This document shows positions 28,570 through 38,195 of a stretch of 64,000 nucleotides of DNA, piece after piece. Location of the stretch: NCBI RefSeq assembly GCF_018688315.1, contig NZ_CP061315.1:868001-932000 (forward strand), read 5' to 3'. Position 1 is the stretch's first letter, and every line of letters starts with the position of its first letter. The DNA comes from Polynucleobacter sp. AP-Kolm-20A-A1. GTDB taxonomy: Bacteria; Pseudomonadota; Gammaproteobacteria; Burkholderiales; Burkholderiaceae. Under the pieces are notes generated by a model, which worked only from the letters and a program-made list of their open reading frames with translations, did not search any database and was not told the origin of the DNA. Made by a program: the position numbers and the translations under genes.

Positions 28570-28935
28570 ATGAAAAAACTCTCAATTCTTCCTCATTTGG
28601 CCGTAGCTGCAACTTTAGCCTTTGCTGGTTCTGTTGCTCAGGCTGATGAAGTTAAAGGTACTGCTGCTGCAGGTAACGCTAAAGTTTGGCTCTGCGTTGG
28701 TTGCCACTCCATTCCTGACTATCGTGCTGATTACCCACTGGTATACAAAGTGCCAATGTTGGGCGGTCAAAATGCTGCTTACATTTCAAGCGCATTGGCT
28801 GCTTATAAAAAGGGCGAAAGAAAGCACCCAACAATGCGTTCTATTGCTGCTAGCCTTTCTGATCAAGATATGGCTGACATCGGCGAATACTATGCTGCGC
28901 AAACAGCCAGCTCACCTAACAACCCATTGAAGTGA
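28570..28935 (+). CDS. Periplasmic c-type cytochrome (class I, monohaem)
   Basis: 121 residues from the ATG at 28570. A signal peptide of ~22 residues ends at VAQA. The haem-binding motif is CVGCH, and the axial Met is likely in HPTMRSIAASL. The fold resembles one half of cytochrome c4 (LGGQNAAYISSALAAYKKGER), used as an electron carrier between membrane complexes and terminal oxidases. Followed after 31 bases by a second monohaem cytochrome of the same type. Confidence 0.88.
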   Translation: MKKLSILPHLAVAATLAFAGSVAQADEVKGTAAAGNAKVWLCVGCHSIPDYRADYPLVYKVPMLGGQNAAYISSALAAYKKGERKHPTMRSIAASLSDQDMADIGEYYAAQTASSPNNPLK

Positions 28936-28966
28936 TTCATTGATAAAGATACATAGAGATACTTTT

Positions 28967-29320
28967 ATGAAATTTGCACTTATTACTGCAGTTTTGCTCT
29001 CCAGCATTGGTTTAACAAGCGTGGCAAATGCTGCTAGCGTGGACAAAGGTCAGGCGTTGGTAGAAAAGGCTAATTGCGCCTCTTGCCATGGTGCTGGTCT
29101 GAATGCCCCAATCTTGCCGGCTTATCCTAAGTTAGCTGGACAGTACGCTGACTATGTTTATTACGCCTTAAAAGCTTACAAAGTGGGCAATGGCAATGCT
29201 CAGTTTGGTCGTAATAACGCTGTAATGGGCTCTCAAGTGCAAAACTTCAGCGATGCTGATTTGCAAGATATCGCCGCTTATGTTGCTTCTTTGCCAGGAA
29301 ACTTTGTAATTAAGAAGTAA
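28967..29320 (+). CDS. Periplasmic c-type cytochrome (class I, monohaem)
   Basis: 117 residues from the ATG at 28967. Signal peptide to about residue 22 (SVANA). The haem motif is CASCHG, and the later AVMGSQVQNFSDADLQDIAAYVASL carries the probable axial Met. The LAGQYADYVYYALKAYKVG block parallels the LGGQNAAYI block of its neighbour, so the two genes look like a separated c4-type pair produced by duplication. The operon ends in a strong terminator. Confidence 0.88.
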   Translation: MKFALITAVLLSSIGLTSVANAASVDKGQALVEKANCASCHGAGLNAPILPAYPKLAGQYADYVYYALKAYKVGNGNAQFGRNNAVMGSQVQNFSDADLQDIAAYVASLPGNFVIKK

Positions 29321-29342
29321 TTTCCCAGCTTCGGTTACTTAA

Positions 29343-29381
29343 AATAAAGGCTTAGATTAATACTCTAAGCCTTTATTTTTT
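29343..29381. terminator. Terminator of the cytochrome genes, probably bidirectional
   Basis: A 14-bp stem (29343-29356 with 29364-29377) with a seven-base loop is followed by T-rich sequence on the plus strand and by TTTTA on the minus strand. It lies between the convergent cytochrome and GntR genes. Confidence 0.88.
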
Positions 29382-29406
29382 ATAGATATTTATACAAAAA
29401 TAACCC

Positions 29407-30045
29407 TTATTTAACCGCCTCCAGGCCACGGGCCAGGTGGTTACGCATTGCGAGCTCCGCTGCCACAGGATCCCTCTTGAGGATGGCCTGCAGAATTTGG
29501 CGATGCTCCAATAGTGAGCTCTGCAGTCGACCGGTTCTACTCAAGGAATCCCGCCTTTGCAGCTTCAGAACCTTTCTAAGGTCCACAATAACGCCATTCA
29601 TCCAGCGATTTCCTGCGATTTCTTGAATTAACTCATGAAAACGGACGTTCACCTCAAAAAACTGTTCAGCATCGCGATCTGCCGCCGCCTTTTCTAGGCG
29701 GTGGTGAATGTCATCTAACTGAGTCAATTGGGCTTCGGTAGCTTTCAGGGCGGTTTCTTTGGCCGCTTGACCCTCCAGCAAGGAGAGGATAGTAAAAATT
29801 TGCTCTAAATCGCCACGGTCAACCTCGGTTACATAGGCGCCACGCCTTAATTTCATCGTAACCAGACCTTCAGAAGCCAAAACCTTAATCGCTTCACGCA
29901 TTGGGGTGCGACTAATACCAAACTGAATTGCCAGGCTTTGCTCGTCCAACCAGCTACCGGGTGCTAATTCGTGGGCAAAGATCTGCGCTCTGAGGCGCTC
30001 GGCAACGTCCTCGTATAGTGGCCTGTTATTCAGTTTTGTATTCAT
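29407..30045 (-). CDS. GntR-family (FCD) transcriptional regulator
   Basis: 212 residues. The N-terminal winged helix (~8-75) has EQSLAIQFGISRTPMREAIKVL and the wing GLVTMKLRRGAYVTEV. The C-terminal FCD domain (~80-205) keeps metal-ligand positions in the NVRFHELIQEIAGNRW and LEHRQILQAI helices. FCD regulators sense carboxylates or acyl-CoA-type compounds. It is divergent from the methylmalonyl-CoA mutase operon, its likely target, and its own start is next to a GTATAC palindrome. Confidence 0.9.
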   Translation of the reverse strand: MNTKLNNRPLYEDVAERLRAQIFAHELAPGSWLDEQSLAIQFGISRTPMREAIKVLASEGLVTMKLRRGAYVTEVDRGDLEQIFTILSLLEGQAAKETALKATEAQLTQLDDIHHRLEKAAADRDAEQFFEVNVRFHELIQEIAGNRWMNGVIVDLRKVLKLQRRDSLSRTGRLQSSLLEHRQILQAILKRDPVAAELAMRNHLARGLEAVK

Positions 30046-30047
30046 AA

Positions 30048-30062
30048 TTATGTATACAATAA
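30048..30062. promoter_or_regulatory. Candidate GntR operator in the divergent promoter region
   Basis: The sequence TTATGTATACAATAA contains the palindrome TGTATACA (30051-30058), close to the TTGTATACAA-type sites bound by many FCD regulators. It lies three bases upstream of the GntR start codon. Confidence 0.45.
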
Positions 30063-30078
30063 CTTTACAAATATCAAA

Positions 30079-30106
30079 TTGTCAAGCAAAATGTCTGACA
30101 TATTTA
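30079..30106 (+). promoter_or_regulatory. Candidate promoter of the methylmalonyl-CoA mutase operon
   Basis: TTGTCA (30079-30084), a 16-base spacer and TATTTA (30101-30106) resemble a sigma-70 promoter, 34 bases before the GTG start. Confidence 0.4.
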
Positions 30107-30140
30107 GCAACTTTGTAATAAAGCCAACCAGGAGTGCTTT

Positions 30141-32327
30141 GTGAGTTCAGAAAAGAAAAGTTCATCTAATCAACCGTGGCCATCAGTACCAGAGACCAAT
30201 CTGGATGCATGGAAAAAATCAGCACAGAAATCCGCGCCTAATGGTGATGTTGATTCATTGGGCTGGAAAACGCCCGATGGAATTCACTTAAAAGCGCTTT
30301 ACACATCATCAGATATTCAAGGCCTAAATTACACCGATACCTTGCCAGGTTTTGAGCCATTCGTTCGTGGACCCCAGGCAACAATGTATTCAGTGCGTCC
30401 TTGGACTATTCGCCAATACGCAGGTTTCTCTACCGCCGAAGAATCCAATGCTTTCTATCGCAAAGCATTGGATGCAGGCGGTCAAGGTGTATCAGTTGCT
30501 TTTGACTTGGCAACGCACCGCGGCTACGACTCTGATCATCCTCGTGTAACTGGTGACGTTGGTAAAGCTGGTGTGGCGATTGATTCGGTTGAAGACATGA
30601 AGATCTTGTTTGATGGCATTCCATTGGATAAGGTCTCGGTCTCCATGACCATGAACGGCGCGGTATTGCCGGTATTGGCTGGTTATATCGTTGCTGGCGA
30701 GGAGCAAGGCGTAAAACAAGAGCAGTTATCTGGAACCATTCAGAATGACATTCTGAAAGAGTTCATGGTGCGCAATACCTATATTTATCCGCCAGAGCCA
30801 TCAATGCGCATCATTGGCGACATCATTGAGTACACCGCTAAACATATGCCGAAATTTAACTCGATTTCTATTTCGGGTTATCACATGCAAGAGGCGGGCG
30901 CCAATCAAGTATTGGAATTGGCATTCACTCTAGCTGACGGTAAAGAGTACGTAAAAACAGCGCTTGCTAAAGGCTTGGATGTTGATGGCTTTGCAGGTCG
31001 CCTATCGTTCTTCTTTGCAATCGGCATGAATTTCTATCTGGAAGTTGCTAAGTTACGCGCTGCTCGTTTGTTGTGGTGGCGCATTATGAAGTCCTTCGAG
31101 CCGAAGAATCCTAAATCCTTGATGCTTCGTACGCACTGCCAAACTTCCGGCTGGTCTTTGACGGAGCAAGACCCTTACAACAACGTAGTGAGAACTACGG
31201 TTGAGGCGATGGCAGCGGTATTTGGCGGCACTCAATCCCTGCACACCAACTCATTAGATGAGGCAATCGCACTTCCTTCTGAGTTCTCAAGCCGTATTGC
31301 TCGCAACACCCAATTGATTCTCCAGGAAGAAACCCATATTCCTAGCGTGATTGATCCATGGGCCGGTTCTTACATGATGGAGAACCTTACTCAAGAGATG
31401 GCTGACAAGGCTTGGGAAATCATCCAAGAAGTCGAAGCAATGGGCGGCATGACTAAGGCTGTTGAAAGTGGTTGGGCCAAATTGAAGATTGAAGCCGCGG
31501 CCGCTGAGAAGCAAGCCAAGATTGACTCTGGCTCTGATGTTATCGTTGGCGTGAATAAATACAAACTAGGCAAAGAAGATCTGGTTGATGTGCTGATGAT
31601 CGATAACGATCGAGTACGAGAAGGCCAAGTTGCTCGTTTGAAAGATATCAAGGCAAAGCGTGACAATCAAAAAGTCAAAGCTGCATTAGAGGCTTTGACT
31701 AAAGCTGCGGAAGATAACTCTGGAAACTTGTTGGAATTATCGGTAAATGCAATTCGTTTACGCGCAACAGTGGGCGAAGTATCCGATGCGTTAGAAACAG
31801 TTTACGGGCGCCATCGCGCCGATACTCAAAAGGTGACCGGTGTGTATGCAGCTGCTTATGACTCAGCCGAAGGTTGGGCAAAACTACAAACAGAAATCGC
31901 TGACTTTGCAAAAGACTTTGGTCGTCGCCCACGTGTGATGATTGCTAAGCTTGGTCAAGATGGCCATGATCGTGGTGCAAAAGTGGTCGCTACTGCTTAC
32001 GCTGATTTAGGCTTTGACGTGGATATTGGGCCTTTGTTCCAAACCCCAGAAGAATGTGCGCGACAAGCGATTGAGAACGACGTCCATGCCTTAGGTGTGT
32101 CTACTTTAGCGGCCGGCCACAAAACTCTAGTGCCAGCCATCATTGCGGAATTGAAAAAGCAAGGTTCGGACGACATCATTGTGTTCGTTGGTGGCGTTAT
32201 ACCAAGACAAGACTATGAATTCCTGTACGAAGCAGGTGTTAAGGGAATCTACGGCCCAGGTACACCAATTCCGGCTTCGGCTAAGGATGTGCTTGAGCAG
32301 ATTCGCAAGTCTGTTAAACCAGCTTAA
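30141..32327 (+). CDS. Methylmalonyl-CoA mutase, single-chain
   Basis: 728 residues with GTG start and AGGAG (30130-30134) six bases before it. The N-terminal TIM barrel binds methylmalonyl-Co[44 protein letters not shown] and [17 protein letters not shown]. The C-terminal B12 domain (~595-728) has the base-off motif DGHDRGAKV near 608, with [12 protein letters not shown] at the end. It interconverts (R)-methylmalonyl-CoA and succinyl-CoA in adenosylcobalamin-dependent propionate metabolism. It is co-transcribed with meaB, pccB and pccA. This is the human/E. coli ScpA type rather than the two-subunit form. Confidence 0.96.
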   Translation: MSSEKKSSSNQPWPSVPETNLDAWKKSAQKSAPNGDVDSLGWKTPDGIHLKALYTSSDIQGLNYTDTLPGFEPFVRGPQATMYSVRPWTIRQYAGFSTAEESNAFYRKALDAGGQGVSVAFDLATHRGYDSDHPRVTGDVGKAGVAIDSVEDMKILFDGIPLDKVSVSMTMNGAVLPVLAGYIVAGEEQGVKQEQLSGTIQNDILKEFMVRNTYIYPPEPSMRIIGDIIEYTAKHMPKFNSISISGYHMQEAGANQVLELAFTLADGKEYVKTALAKGLDVDGFAGRLSFFFAIGMNFYLEVAKLRAARLLWWRIMKSFEPKNPKSLMLRTHCQTSGWSLTEQDPYNNVVRTTVEAMAAVFGGTQSLHTNSLDEAIALPSEFSSRIARNTQLILQEETHIPSVIDPWAGSYMMENLTQEMADKAWEIIQEVEAMGGMTKAVESGWAKLKIEAAAAEKQAKIDSGSDVIVGVNKYKLGKEDLVDVLMIDNDRVREGQVARLKDIKAKRDNQKVKAALEALTKAAEDNSGNLLELSVNAIRLRATVGEVSDALETVYGRHRADTQKVTGVYAAAYDSAEGWAKLQTEIADFAKDFGRRPRVMIAKLGQDGHDRGAKVVATAYADLGFDVDIGPLFQTPEECARQAIENDVHALGVSTLAAGHKTLVPAIIAELKKQGSDDIIVFVGGVIPRQDYEFLYEAGVKGIYGPGTPIPASAKDVLEQIRKSVKPA

Positions 32328-32341
32328 TTCGGATTACAGGC

Positions 32342-33367
32342 ATGCTGCAAGCTGCTGATCAAGCGCTAGTGAATGATCTCACTGGTGCGCCTTCGCTTAA
32401 ACAGCGACGCGCATTGGCGAAGATCATTACTTTGCTTGAATCAACACGCTTAGATCATCGGCATCGTGCCGATGATGTTCTTAATACGCTGCTGCCAAAG
32501 ACGGGTAACTCATTTCGTTTGGGCATTTCAGGTGTGCCGGGAGTTGGCAAATCTACCTTGATAGAAACCTTGGGCTTGTATCTCATTGAGAAAGGCCATC
32601 GGGTTGCAGTATTAGCAATTGACCCATCCTCTAGTTTGTCTGGCGGATCTATCTTGGGCGACAAAACTCGCATGGAGCGATTATCTGTTCTTGAAGACGC
32701 CTTCATTCGCCCAAGCCCATCTTCTGGCACCTTAGGTGGTGTTGCAGAAAAGACTCGTGAAGCGATGTTGGTGGCTGAGGCTGCTGGCTTTGATGTGATC
32801 ATTGTTGAGACTGTGGGTGTTGGGCAAAGTGAGATCGCTGCTGCTGGTATGACGGACATGTTCCTCTTATTGCAATTACCAAACGCTGGCGATGATCTTC
32901 AGGCGATTAAAAAAGGCGTCATGGAAATTGCCGACTTGATCGTTATTAATAAAGTGGACATTGATCCTGATGCTGCGATGCGTGCACAGCTGTTCATCAC
33001 GAGTTCATTGCGTCTATTGGGATTTCAGGGCAACCCCGATCATGCATCACATGACAAAGAGTTTTGGCATCCACAGGTGATGACTTTAAGTGCTTTAGAA
33101 GGCAAGGGCATTCCCGAGCTTTGGGACAAAGTCTCTCATTTTGAAAAGCTACAAAAGGCCAATGGGAAGTTTGATTCTCGTCGCAAACAGCAAGCAGGAT
33201 CATGGATGTGGGATCGCATCGATGCTGGATTAAAGAATGCATTTCGTAGCAATGAAGCCGTACAAGCGCTTCTACCAAGTTTAGTAGCACAAGTAAACCA
33301 AGGAACTATGGCCGCTTCAGTCGCCGCAAGACGATTGCTGGAGTCCATGGGGCATGAATTTTTCTAA
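32342..33367 (+). CDS. meaB: MeaB/ArgK-type G3E GTPase, mutase chaperone
   Basis: 341 residues. Walker A is GVPGVGKST at ~64-72, followed by VLAIDPSSSLSGGSILGDKTRM, FIRPSPSSGTLGGVAEKTRE, the switch-like VETVGVGQSE and the base-recognition NKVD. It gates cofactor loading and protects methylmalonyl-CoA mutase from inactivation. Directly follows the mutase gene, 14 bases downstream, as is usual. Confidence 0.95.
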   Translation: MLQAADQALVNDLTGAPSLKQRRALAKIITLLESTRLDHRHRADDVLNTLLPKTGNSFRLGISGVPGVGKSTLIETLGLYLIEKGHRVAVLAIDPSSSLSGGSILGDKTRMERLSVLEDAFIRPSPSSGTLGGVAEKTREAMLVAEAAGFDVIIVETVGVGQSEIAAAGMTDMFLLLQLPNAGDDLQAIKKGVMEIADLIVINKVDIDPDAAMRAQLFITSSLRLLGFQGNPDHASHDKEFWHPQVMTLSALEGKGIPELWDKVSHFEKLQKANGKFDSRRKQQAGSWMWDRIDAGLKNAFRSNEAVQALLPSLVAQVNQGTMAASVAARRLLESMGHEFF

Positions 33368-33377
33368 GGAGTAGGAA

Positions 33378-34910
33378 ATGAAGGAAATCATTCAACAACT
33401 GGAAGCGAAGCGTGAGCTCGCCCGATTGGGTGGCGGGCAAAAGCGTATTCAGGCTCAGCACTCAAAGGGTAAATTAACAGCCCGTGAGCGCATTGAGCTC
33501 TTGCTTGATGCTGGCACTTTCGAAGAGTGGGATATGTTTGTTGAGCACCGTTGCCATGACTTTGGCATGGGTGATCAAACTGTTCCTGGCGATGGTGTTG
33601 TGACTGGTTATGGAATGATTAACGGTCGTTTGGTATTCGTGTTTTCTCAAGACTTCACAGTTTTGGGCGGCTCTCTGTCTGAAGCTCATGCTGAAAAGAT
33701 CTGCAAGATCATGGATCAGGCCCTCAAAGTTGGGGCGCCGGTAATCGGCTTAAATGACTCTGGCGGTGCACGTATTCAAGAGGGTGTTGCTTCTCTTGGC
33801 GGCTATGCAGAAATTTTCCAGCGTAATGTGACCGCATCTGGTGTGATTCCGCAGATTTCCTTGATCATGGGGCCATCAGCCGGTGGCGCTGTGTACTCAC
33901 CAGCCCTCACTGACTTCATCTTCATGGTGAAAGACAGCTCCTACATGTTCGTGACTGGTCCTGAAGTGGTAAAGACGGTTACGCATGAGGATGTTACTGC
34001 TGAGGAATTGGGCGGTGCGGTAACGCATTCAACAGTTTCTGGTGTATGTGACTTAGCATTTGATAACGATGTTGACGCCATCATGATGTTGCGTCGTTTC
34101 TTCAATTACTTGCCGCTCTCTAATCGTGAAAAACCACCTTTGATTAAAGGTGCAAATCGCACAGAAGAGCCAGATTTCTCATTAGACACATTAGTTCCAT
34201 CCAATCCAAATCAACCATACGACATGAAAGAGTTGATTGAGAAGATTGTGGACGATGGTGAGTTCTTCGAATTGCAGCCTGATTACGCAAAAAACATAGT
34301 GATTGGTTTTGCGCGCATGGAAGGTCGCTCAATCGGTATCGTTGCCAATCAGCCATTAGTGTTGGCTGGTTGTTTAGACATTAAGGCCTCTATTAAAGCA
34401 GCGCGTTTTGTGCGCTTCTGTGATGCTTTCAATATTCCAGTAGTGACATTGGTGGATGTCCCTGGATTTATGCCGGGTACAGCTCAAGAATACGGCGGCA
34501 TCATTAAACATGGTGCTAAGTTGCTCTACGCATACGCTGATTGCACAGTGCCTAAGGTCACTCTCATTACTCGTAAAGCCTATGGTGGCGCTTATGACGT
34601 GATGGCTTCTAAGCACTTACGCGGCGACGTGAACTTTGCATGGCCTTCAGCAGAAATTGCTGTGATGGGACCTAAAGGCGCGGTGGAAATTATCTTCCGT
34701 GAAGAAAAGTCTAATCCTGAAAAGATTGCAGCACGTGAAGCAGAGTACAAATCTAAGTTTGCCAACCCATTCGTGGCTGGTCGTCGTGGCTATATTGATG
34801 ACGTCATTCTTCCACACGAAACCCGCAAGCGCATTGCTCGTTCACTAGCAATGCTCAAAGATAAAGACTTGAAGAATCCTGCGCGTAAACACGGCAACAT
34901 TCCTCTGTAA
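33378..34910 (+). CDS. pccB: Propionyl-CoA carboxylase beta subunit
   Basis: 510 residues, carboxyltransferase with two crotonase-like halves. Family blocks are [76 protein letters not shown] and [19 protein letters not shown], plus [14 protein letters not shown]. It transfers carboxyl from biotin to propionyl-CoA, giving (S)-methylmalonyl-CoA. Start supported by AAGGAG ahead of the ATG. Operon with pccA. Confidence 0.95.
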   Translation: MKEIIQQLEAKRELARLGGGQKRIQAQHSKGKLTARERIELLLDAGTFEEWDMFVEHRCHDFGMGDQTVPGDGVVTGYGMINGRLVFVFSQDFTVLGGSLSEAHAEKICKIMDQALKVGAPVIGLNDSGGARIQEGVASLGGYAEIFQRNVTASGVIPQISLIMGPSAGGAVYSPALTDFIFMVKDSSYMFVTGPEVVKTVTHEDVTAEELGGAVTHSTVSGVCDLAFDNDVDAIMMLRRFFNYLPLSNREKPPLIKGANRTEEPDFSLDTLVPSNPNQPYDMKELIEKIVDDGEFFELQPDYAKNIVIGFARMEGRSIGIVANQPLVLAGCLDIKASIKAARFVRFCDAFNIPVVTLVDVPGFMPGTAQEYGGIIKHGAKLLYAYADCTVPKVTLITRKAYGGAYDVMASKHLRGDVNFAWPSAEIAVMGPKGAVEIIFREEKSNPEKIAAREAEYKSKFANPFVAGRRGYIDDVILPHETRKRIARSLAMLKDKDLKNPARKHGNIPL

Positions 34911-34925
34911 AGGCGCTGACAAATT

Positions 34926-36962
34926 ATGACTACGAAAATGTTTAAGAAAATTTTGATTGCTAACCGCGGCGAGATTGCTTGCCGTGTAATGATGACCGCT
35001 AAAAAGATGGGCATCAAAACGGTTGCTGTGTATTCAGAGGCGGATAAAGAGGCGCGCCATGTACAGCTCGCAGATGAAGCGGTCTGCATTGGGCCTGCGC
35101 CTTCACGTGAATCCTATCTCGTAATGGATAGAATCATTCAGGCTTGCAAAGATACTGGTGCTGAGGCAGTTCATCCTGGTTATGGATTCCTGTCTGAGAA
35201 CGAGCAGTTTGCTAAGCGTTGCGAGGAAGAGGGCATTGTATTTATTGGACCTAAACATCAATCCATCGCAGCGATGGGTGACAAGATTGCCTCTAAGAAG
35301 CTTGCTTTAGAAGCCAAGGTCAATACCATTCCTGGTTACAACGAAGCCATTGATACCAATGAAGAGGCCGTTAAGATTGCTCAAGGTATTGGTTACCCTG
35401 TAATGATTAAAGCATCTGCGGGCGGTGGTGGCAAAGGCTTACGCGTTGCTTTTAATGACAAAGAAGCAGCCGAAGGATTTGCAGCTTGTAAAACCGAAGC
35501 GATGAATAGCTTTGGCGATGATCGTATCTTTATTGAGAAGTTCGTTGAAGGCCCACGTCATATTGAGATTCAAGTATTGGGTGACTCTCACGGTAATGTG
35601 GTTTACCTAAACGAGCGTGATTGTTCGATTCAGCGACGTCACCAAAAGGTAATCGAAGAGGCGCCATCACCATTTATTGATCCAGCAACTCGTAAAGCTA
35701 TGGGCGAGCAAGCTGTTGCATTGGCTAAGGCGGTTAACTACCAATCTGCAGGCACTGTAGAGTTTGTGGTCGGTAAGGATAAGTCTTTCTACTTCCTGGA
35801 AATGAACACTCGTTTACAGGTTGAGCATCCAGTGACAGAATCTATTACTGGCTTGGACTTAGTTGAGCAAATGATTCGGGTTGCCGCTGGTGAAAAACTG
35901 GCATTTAAGCAAGAAGATGTGAAGCTTGATGGTTGGTCTATGGAGTGCCGTATTAACGCGGATGATCCATTCCGCAACTTCTTGCCGTCAACAGGCCGTC
36001 TTGTTAAATACCGTCCACCAGAGTCTATTAATGGAGTACGTGTTGATACTGGCGTATATGAGGGTGGCGAGATCCCGATGTACTACGACTCCATGATCGC
36101 TAAGTTGATTGTTCATGGAAAAGACCGTACCGAAGCCATCGAGAAGATGCGTGCCGCATTAAATGATTTTGTGATTCGTGGAATTCACTCCAACATTCCT
36201 TTCCAGGCGGCTTTGTTACAGCACCCACGATTTGTGAATGGCGATTTCACTACCGGCTTTATTGCTGAAGAGTATCCAGAAGGCTTTAAGAAGGATTCTG
36301 TACAGCCGGCCGATCCAAAGCGTTTGGCTGCATTAGCTGCATTTATGCGCTATCGCTATCTCCAGCATATTCAAATGATTGATGGCCAATTGGCTGGTCA
36401 CGAGATGATTATTGGTAAGAAGTTTGTAGTGGTTACCGGTAAAAAATCTGGCTCAATGAGCGATCCGATTGAAGTGCCTATCCGTGTTGAGCTCAAAGAT
36501 GGCATTTACTCTGTATACATCGAAGAGGCTGATGGCGTAAGTCGTTATGACATCGTCAGCGATTGGCGCCCAGGTCAGACTTGCTTAAATGCAACTATCA
36601 ACGGCACTCATAAGATCACGGCTCAGGTTGAACGTCGAGGCGTGCGCTATGAATTAATCTTGGATGGCGCTAATTTTGAATGTATGGTTCTGAGCCCATT
36701 GGGTGCTGAGCTACAGCGTCGCATGCCTGTGAAGTTACCGCCTGATACATCCAAGTTGGTGATGTCACCAATGCCGGGCTTGTTGACCAAGATTGCGGTT
36801 AAGGTTGGCGAAGCAGTTACCGCTGGTCAAAAGCTAGCCTCGATTGAAGCGATGAAGATGGAAAACACACTTTCTGCAATGCAGGATGGCGTTGTTGCTG
36901 AAATCTGCGCTAAAGAAGGCGATAGCTTGGCTGTAGATCAATTAATCATTCGTTTTGAATAA
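34926..36962 (+). CDS. pccA: Propionyl-CoA carboxylase alpha subunit (biotin carboxylase + BCCP)
   Basis: 678 residues. The biotin carboxylase domain (~1-450) begins FKKILIANRGEIACRVMMTA and has the ATP-grasp glycine loop KASAGGGGKGLRVAF, EVNTRLQVEHPVTE-like FLEMNTRLQVEHPVTES and GYGFLSENEQFA. A linker and BT-type domain lead to the C-terminal biotinyl domain with the biotinylated Lys644 in EAMKMENT. It carboxylates biotin and hands the group to PccB. Confidence 0.95.
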   Translation: MTTKMFKKILIANRGEIACRVMMTAKKMGIKTVAVYSEADKEARHVQLADEAVCIGPAPSRESYLVMDRIIQACKDTGAEAVHPGYGFLSENEQFAKRCEEEGIVFIGPKHQSIAAMGDKIASKKLALEAKVNTIPGYNEAIDTNEEAVKIAQGIGYPVMIKASAGGGGKGLRVAFNDKEAAEGFAACKTEAMNSFGDDRIFIEKFVEGPRHIEIQVLGDSHGNVVYLNERDCSIQRRHQKVIEEAPSPFIDPATRKAMGEQAVALAKAVNYQSAGTVEFVVGKDKSFYFLEMNTRLQVEHPVTESITGLDLVEQMIRVAAGEKLAFKQEDVKLDGWSMECRINADDPFRNFLPSTGRLVKYRPPESINGVRVDTGVYEGGEIPMYYDSMIAKLIVHGKDRTEAIEKMRAALNDFVIRGIHSNIPFQAALLQHPRFVNGDFTTGFIAEEYPEGFKKDSVQPADPKRLAALAAFMRYRYLQHIQMIDGQLAGHEMIIGKKFVVVTGKKSGSMSDPIEVPIRVELKDGIYSVYIEEADGVSRYDIVSDWRPGQTCLNATINGTHKITAQVERRGVRYELILDGANFECMVLSPLGAELQRRMPVKLPPDTSKLVMSPMPGLLTKIAVKVGEAVTAGQKLASIEAMKMENTLSAMQDGVVAEICAKEGDSLAVDQLIIRFE

Positions 36963-36971
36963 GGATTGATG

Positions 36972-37439
36972 ATGAGCGCTAAGCCATTCAAGATATTGGG
37001 AATACAACAAATCGCTATTGGCGGTGAAAGCAAAGATCGACTCAAGAAATTATGGGTTGATATGCTCGGTTTTGAATATAAGAGCACATTTGTTTCTGAG
37101 CGTGAAAACGTCGATGAAGACATTTGCGCTATTGGTTCTGGTGCTCATGAGATTGAGGTTGATCTTATGCAGCCTTTTGATATCGAAAAAAAGCCTGCTG
37201 TTCACCAAACCCCCTTAAACCACATTGGTTTATGGGTTGATGATCTTCCCAAGGCGGTTGAATGGCTCTCTGCCAATGGCCTGCGATTTGCTCCTGGTGG
37301 CATTCGCAAGGGTGCTGCAGGTTACGACATTACTTTTGTTCATCCAAAAGGCAATGACGAGTTTCCAGTTAGTGGCGAAGGTGTCTTGATTGAGCTAGTT
37401 CAAGCCCCTCCAGAAGTGATTGCCGGTTTAAGTTCATAA
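36972..37439 (+). CDS. VOC-family protein, likely methylmalonyl-CoA epimerase-like
   Basis: 155 residues from ATG 36972; the AAGG at 36961-36964 favours this ATG over those at 36969 (ATG) and 36966 (TTG). Two VOC repeats. Ligand-type positions seen are the Glu in AHEIEVDL, His in [10 protein letters not shown] and Glu in [10 protein letters not shown], which resembles methylmalonyl-CoA epimerase and glyoxalase I. At the first ligand position, where epimerases have His (HIGIAV), this protein has Gln13 (IQQIAIG). Its place after pccA suggests it converts (S)- to (R)-methylmalonyl-CoA. Glyoxalase-like activity is an alternative. Confidence 0.7.
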   Translation: MSAKPFKILGIQQIAIGGESKDRLKKLWVDMLGFEYKSTFVSERENVDEDICAIGSGAHEIEVDLMQPFDIEKKPAVHQTPLNHIGLWVDDLPKAVEWLSANGLRFAPGGIRKGAAGYDITFVHPKGNDEFPVSGEGVLIELVQAPPEVIAGLSS

Positions 37440-37472
37440 TTTGGCTTTATACATCTGTAAATAGGTCTGTAA

Positions 37473-38195
37473 TTGGCAAATATCCTAGCCATCGACACCT
37501 CATCAGCGTGGTGTTCGGTGGCTTTATCTTTAGATGGGCAGGAGCCCGCTTTCCGTCATGAAGCTGTGACGGCTGGCGCTAGCCAATTGCTTTTGCCTTG
37601 GATAGAAGCAATGTTAGAGGCCTCAAACTTTAAATTAGGCGAGCTAGATGCGATCGCTGTTGGGATTGGGCCTGGCGCCTTTACTGGCGTTCGTTTAGGA
37701 GTTGCAGCGGCGCAGGGGTTGGCTATATCCCAGCGCTTGCCAGTAATCCCAGTTGCTAGCTTGGATGCTATAGCCGCCCAAGTAATTCAAACTCCAGCCT
37801 TTCAAAAAATAAATCCCAAGCATTTCATGATTGCGGTCGATGCCCGCATGGATGAAGTCTATTGGGTCAAGTACGAAAAGTGCGAACAAAAATTGCCTGT
37901 TCGCATGGGTAATATCCATTTATCAAAGCCCGAGGATATAGATCTGACTGGTATTCAATATTTGGCCGGTAGTGCCATTAAAGAGTATGGCGAAAGAGTG
38001 TTGCAGGCAACAAAACCACCTACCAGTGAGATTGCTGCGGATCCGGATATAGCGGTATCCGCATTAGGCATATTGGATGTTGCCATTCAAATGCAACAAG
38101 AGGGCCGCTCTTGTGATGTTCAAGATCTCGAGCCTCTTTATATTCGCGATAAGGTTGCTTTGACTACGGCCGAGCGTATGGAGGCATTTAAGTAA
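37473..38195 (+). CDS. tsaB: tRNA threonylcarbamoyladenosine biosynthesis protein TsaB
   Basis: 240 residues with a TTG start (weak AGG ahead). The actin-like fold opens ILAIDTSSAWCSVALSLDG and contains VGIGPGAFTGVRLGVAAAQGLA, the hallmark of TsaB, and later VDARMDEVYWVKY. TsaB pairs with TsaD and TsaE to make t6A37 on tRNAs reading ANN codons. Starts the tsaB-rimI-holD-like unit; the rimI start overlaps its stop (TAATG). Confidence 0.93.
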   Translation: MANILAIDTSSAWCSVALSLDGQEPAFRHEAVTAGASQLLLPWIEAMLEASNFKLGELDAIAVGIGPGAFTGVRLGVAAAQGLAISQRLPVIPVASLDAIAAQVIQTPAFQKINPKHFMIAVDARMDEVYWVKYEKCEQKLPVRMGNIHLSKPEDIDLTGIQYLAGSAIKEYGERVLQATKPPTSEIAADPDIAVSALGILDVAIQMQQEGRSCDVQDLEPLYIRDKVALTTAERMEAFK

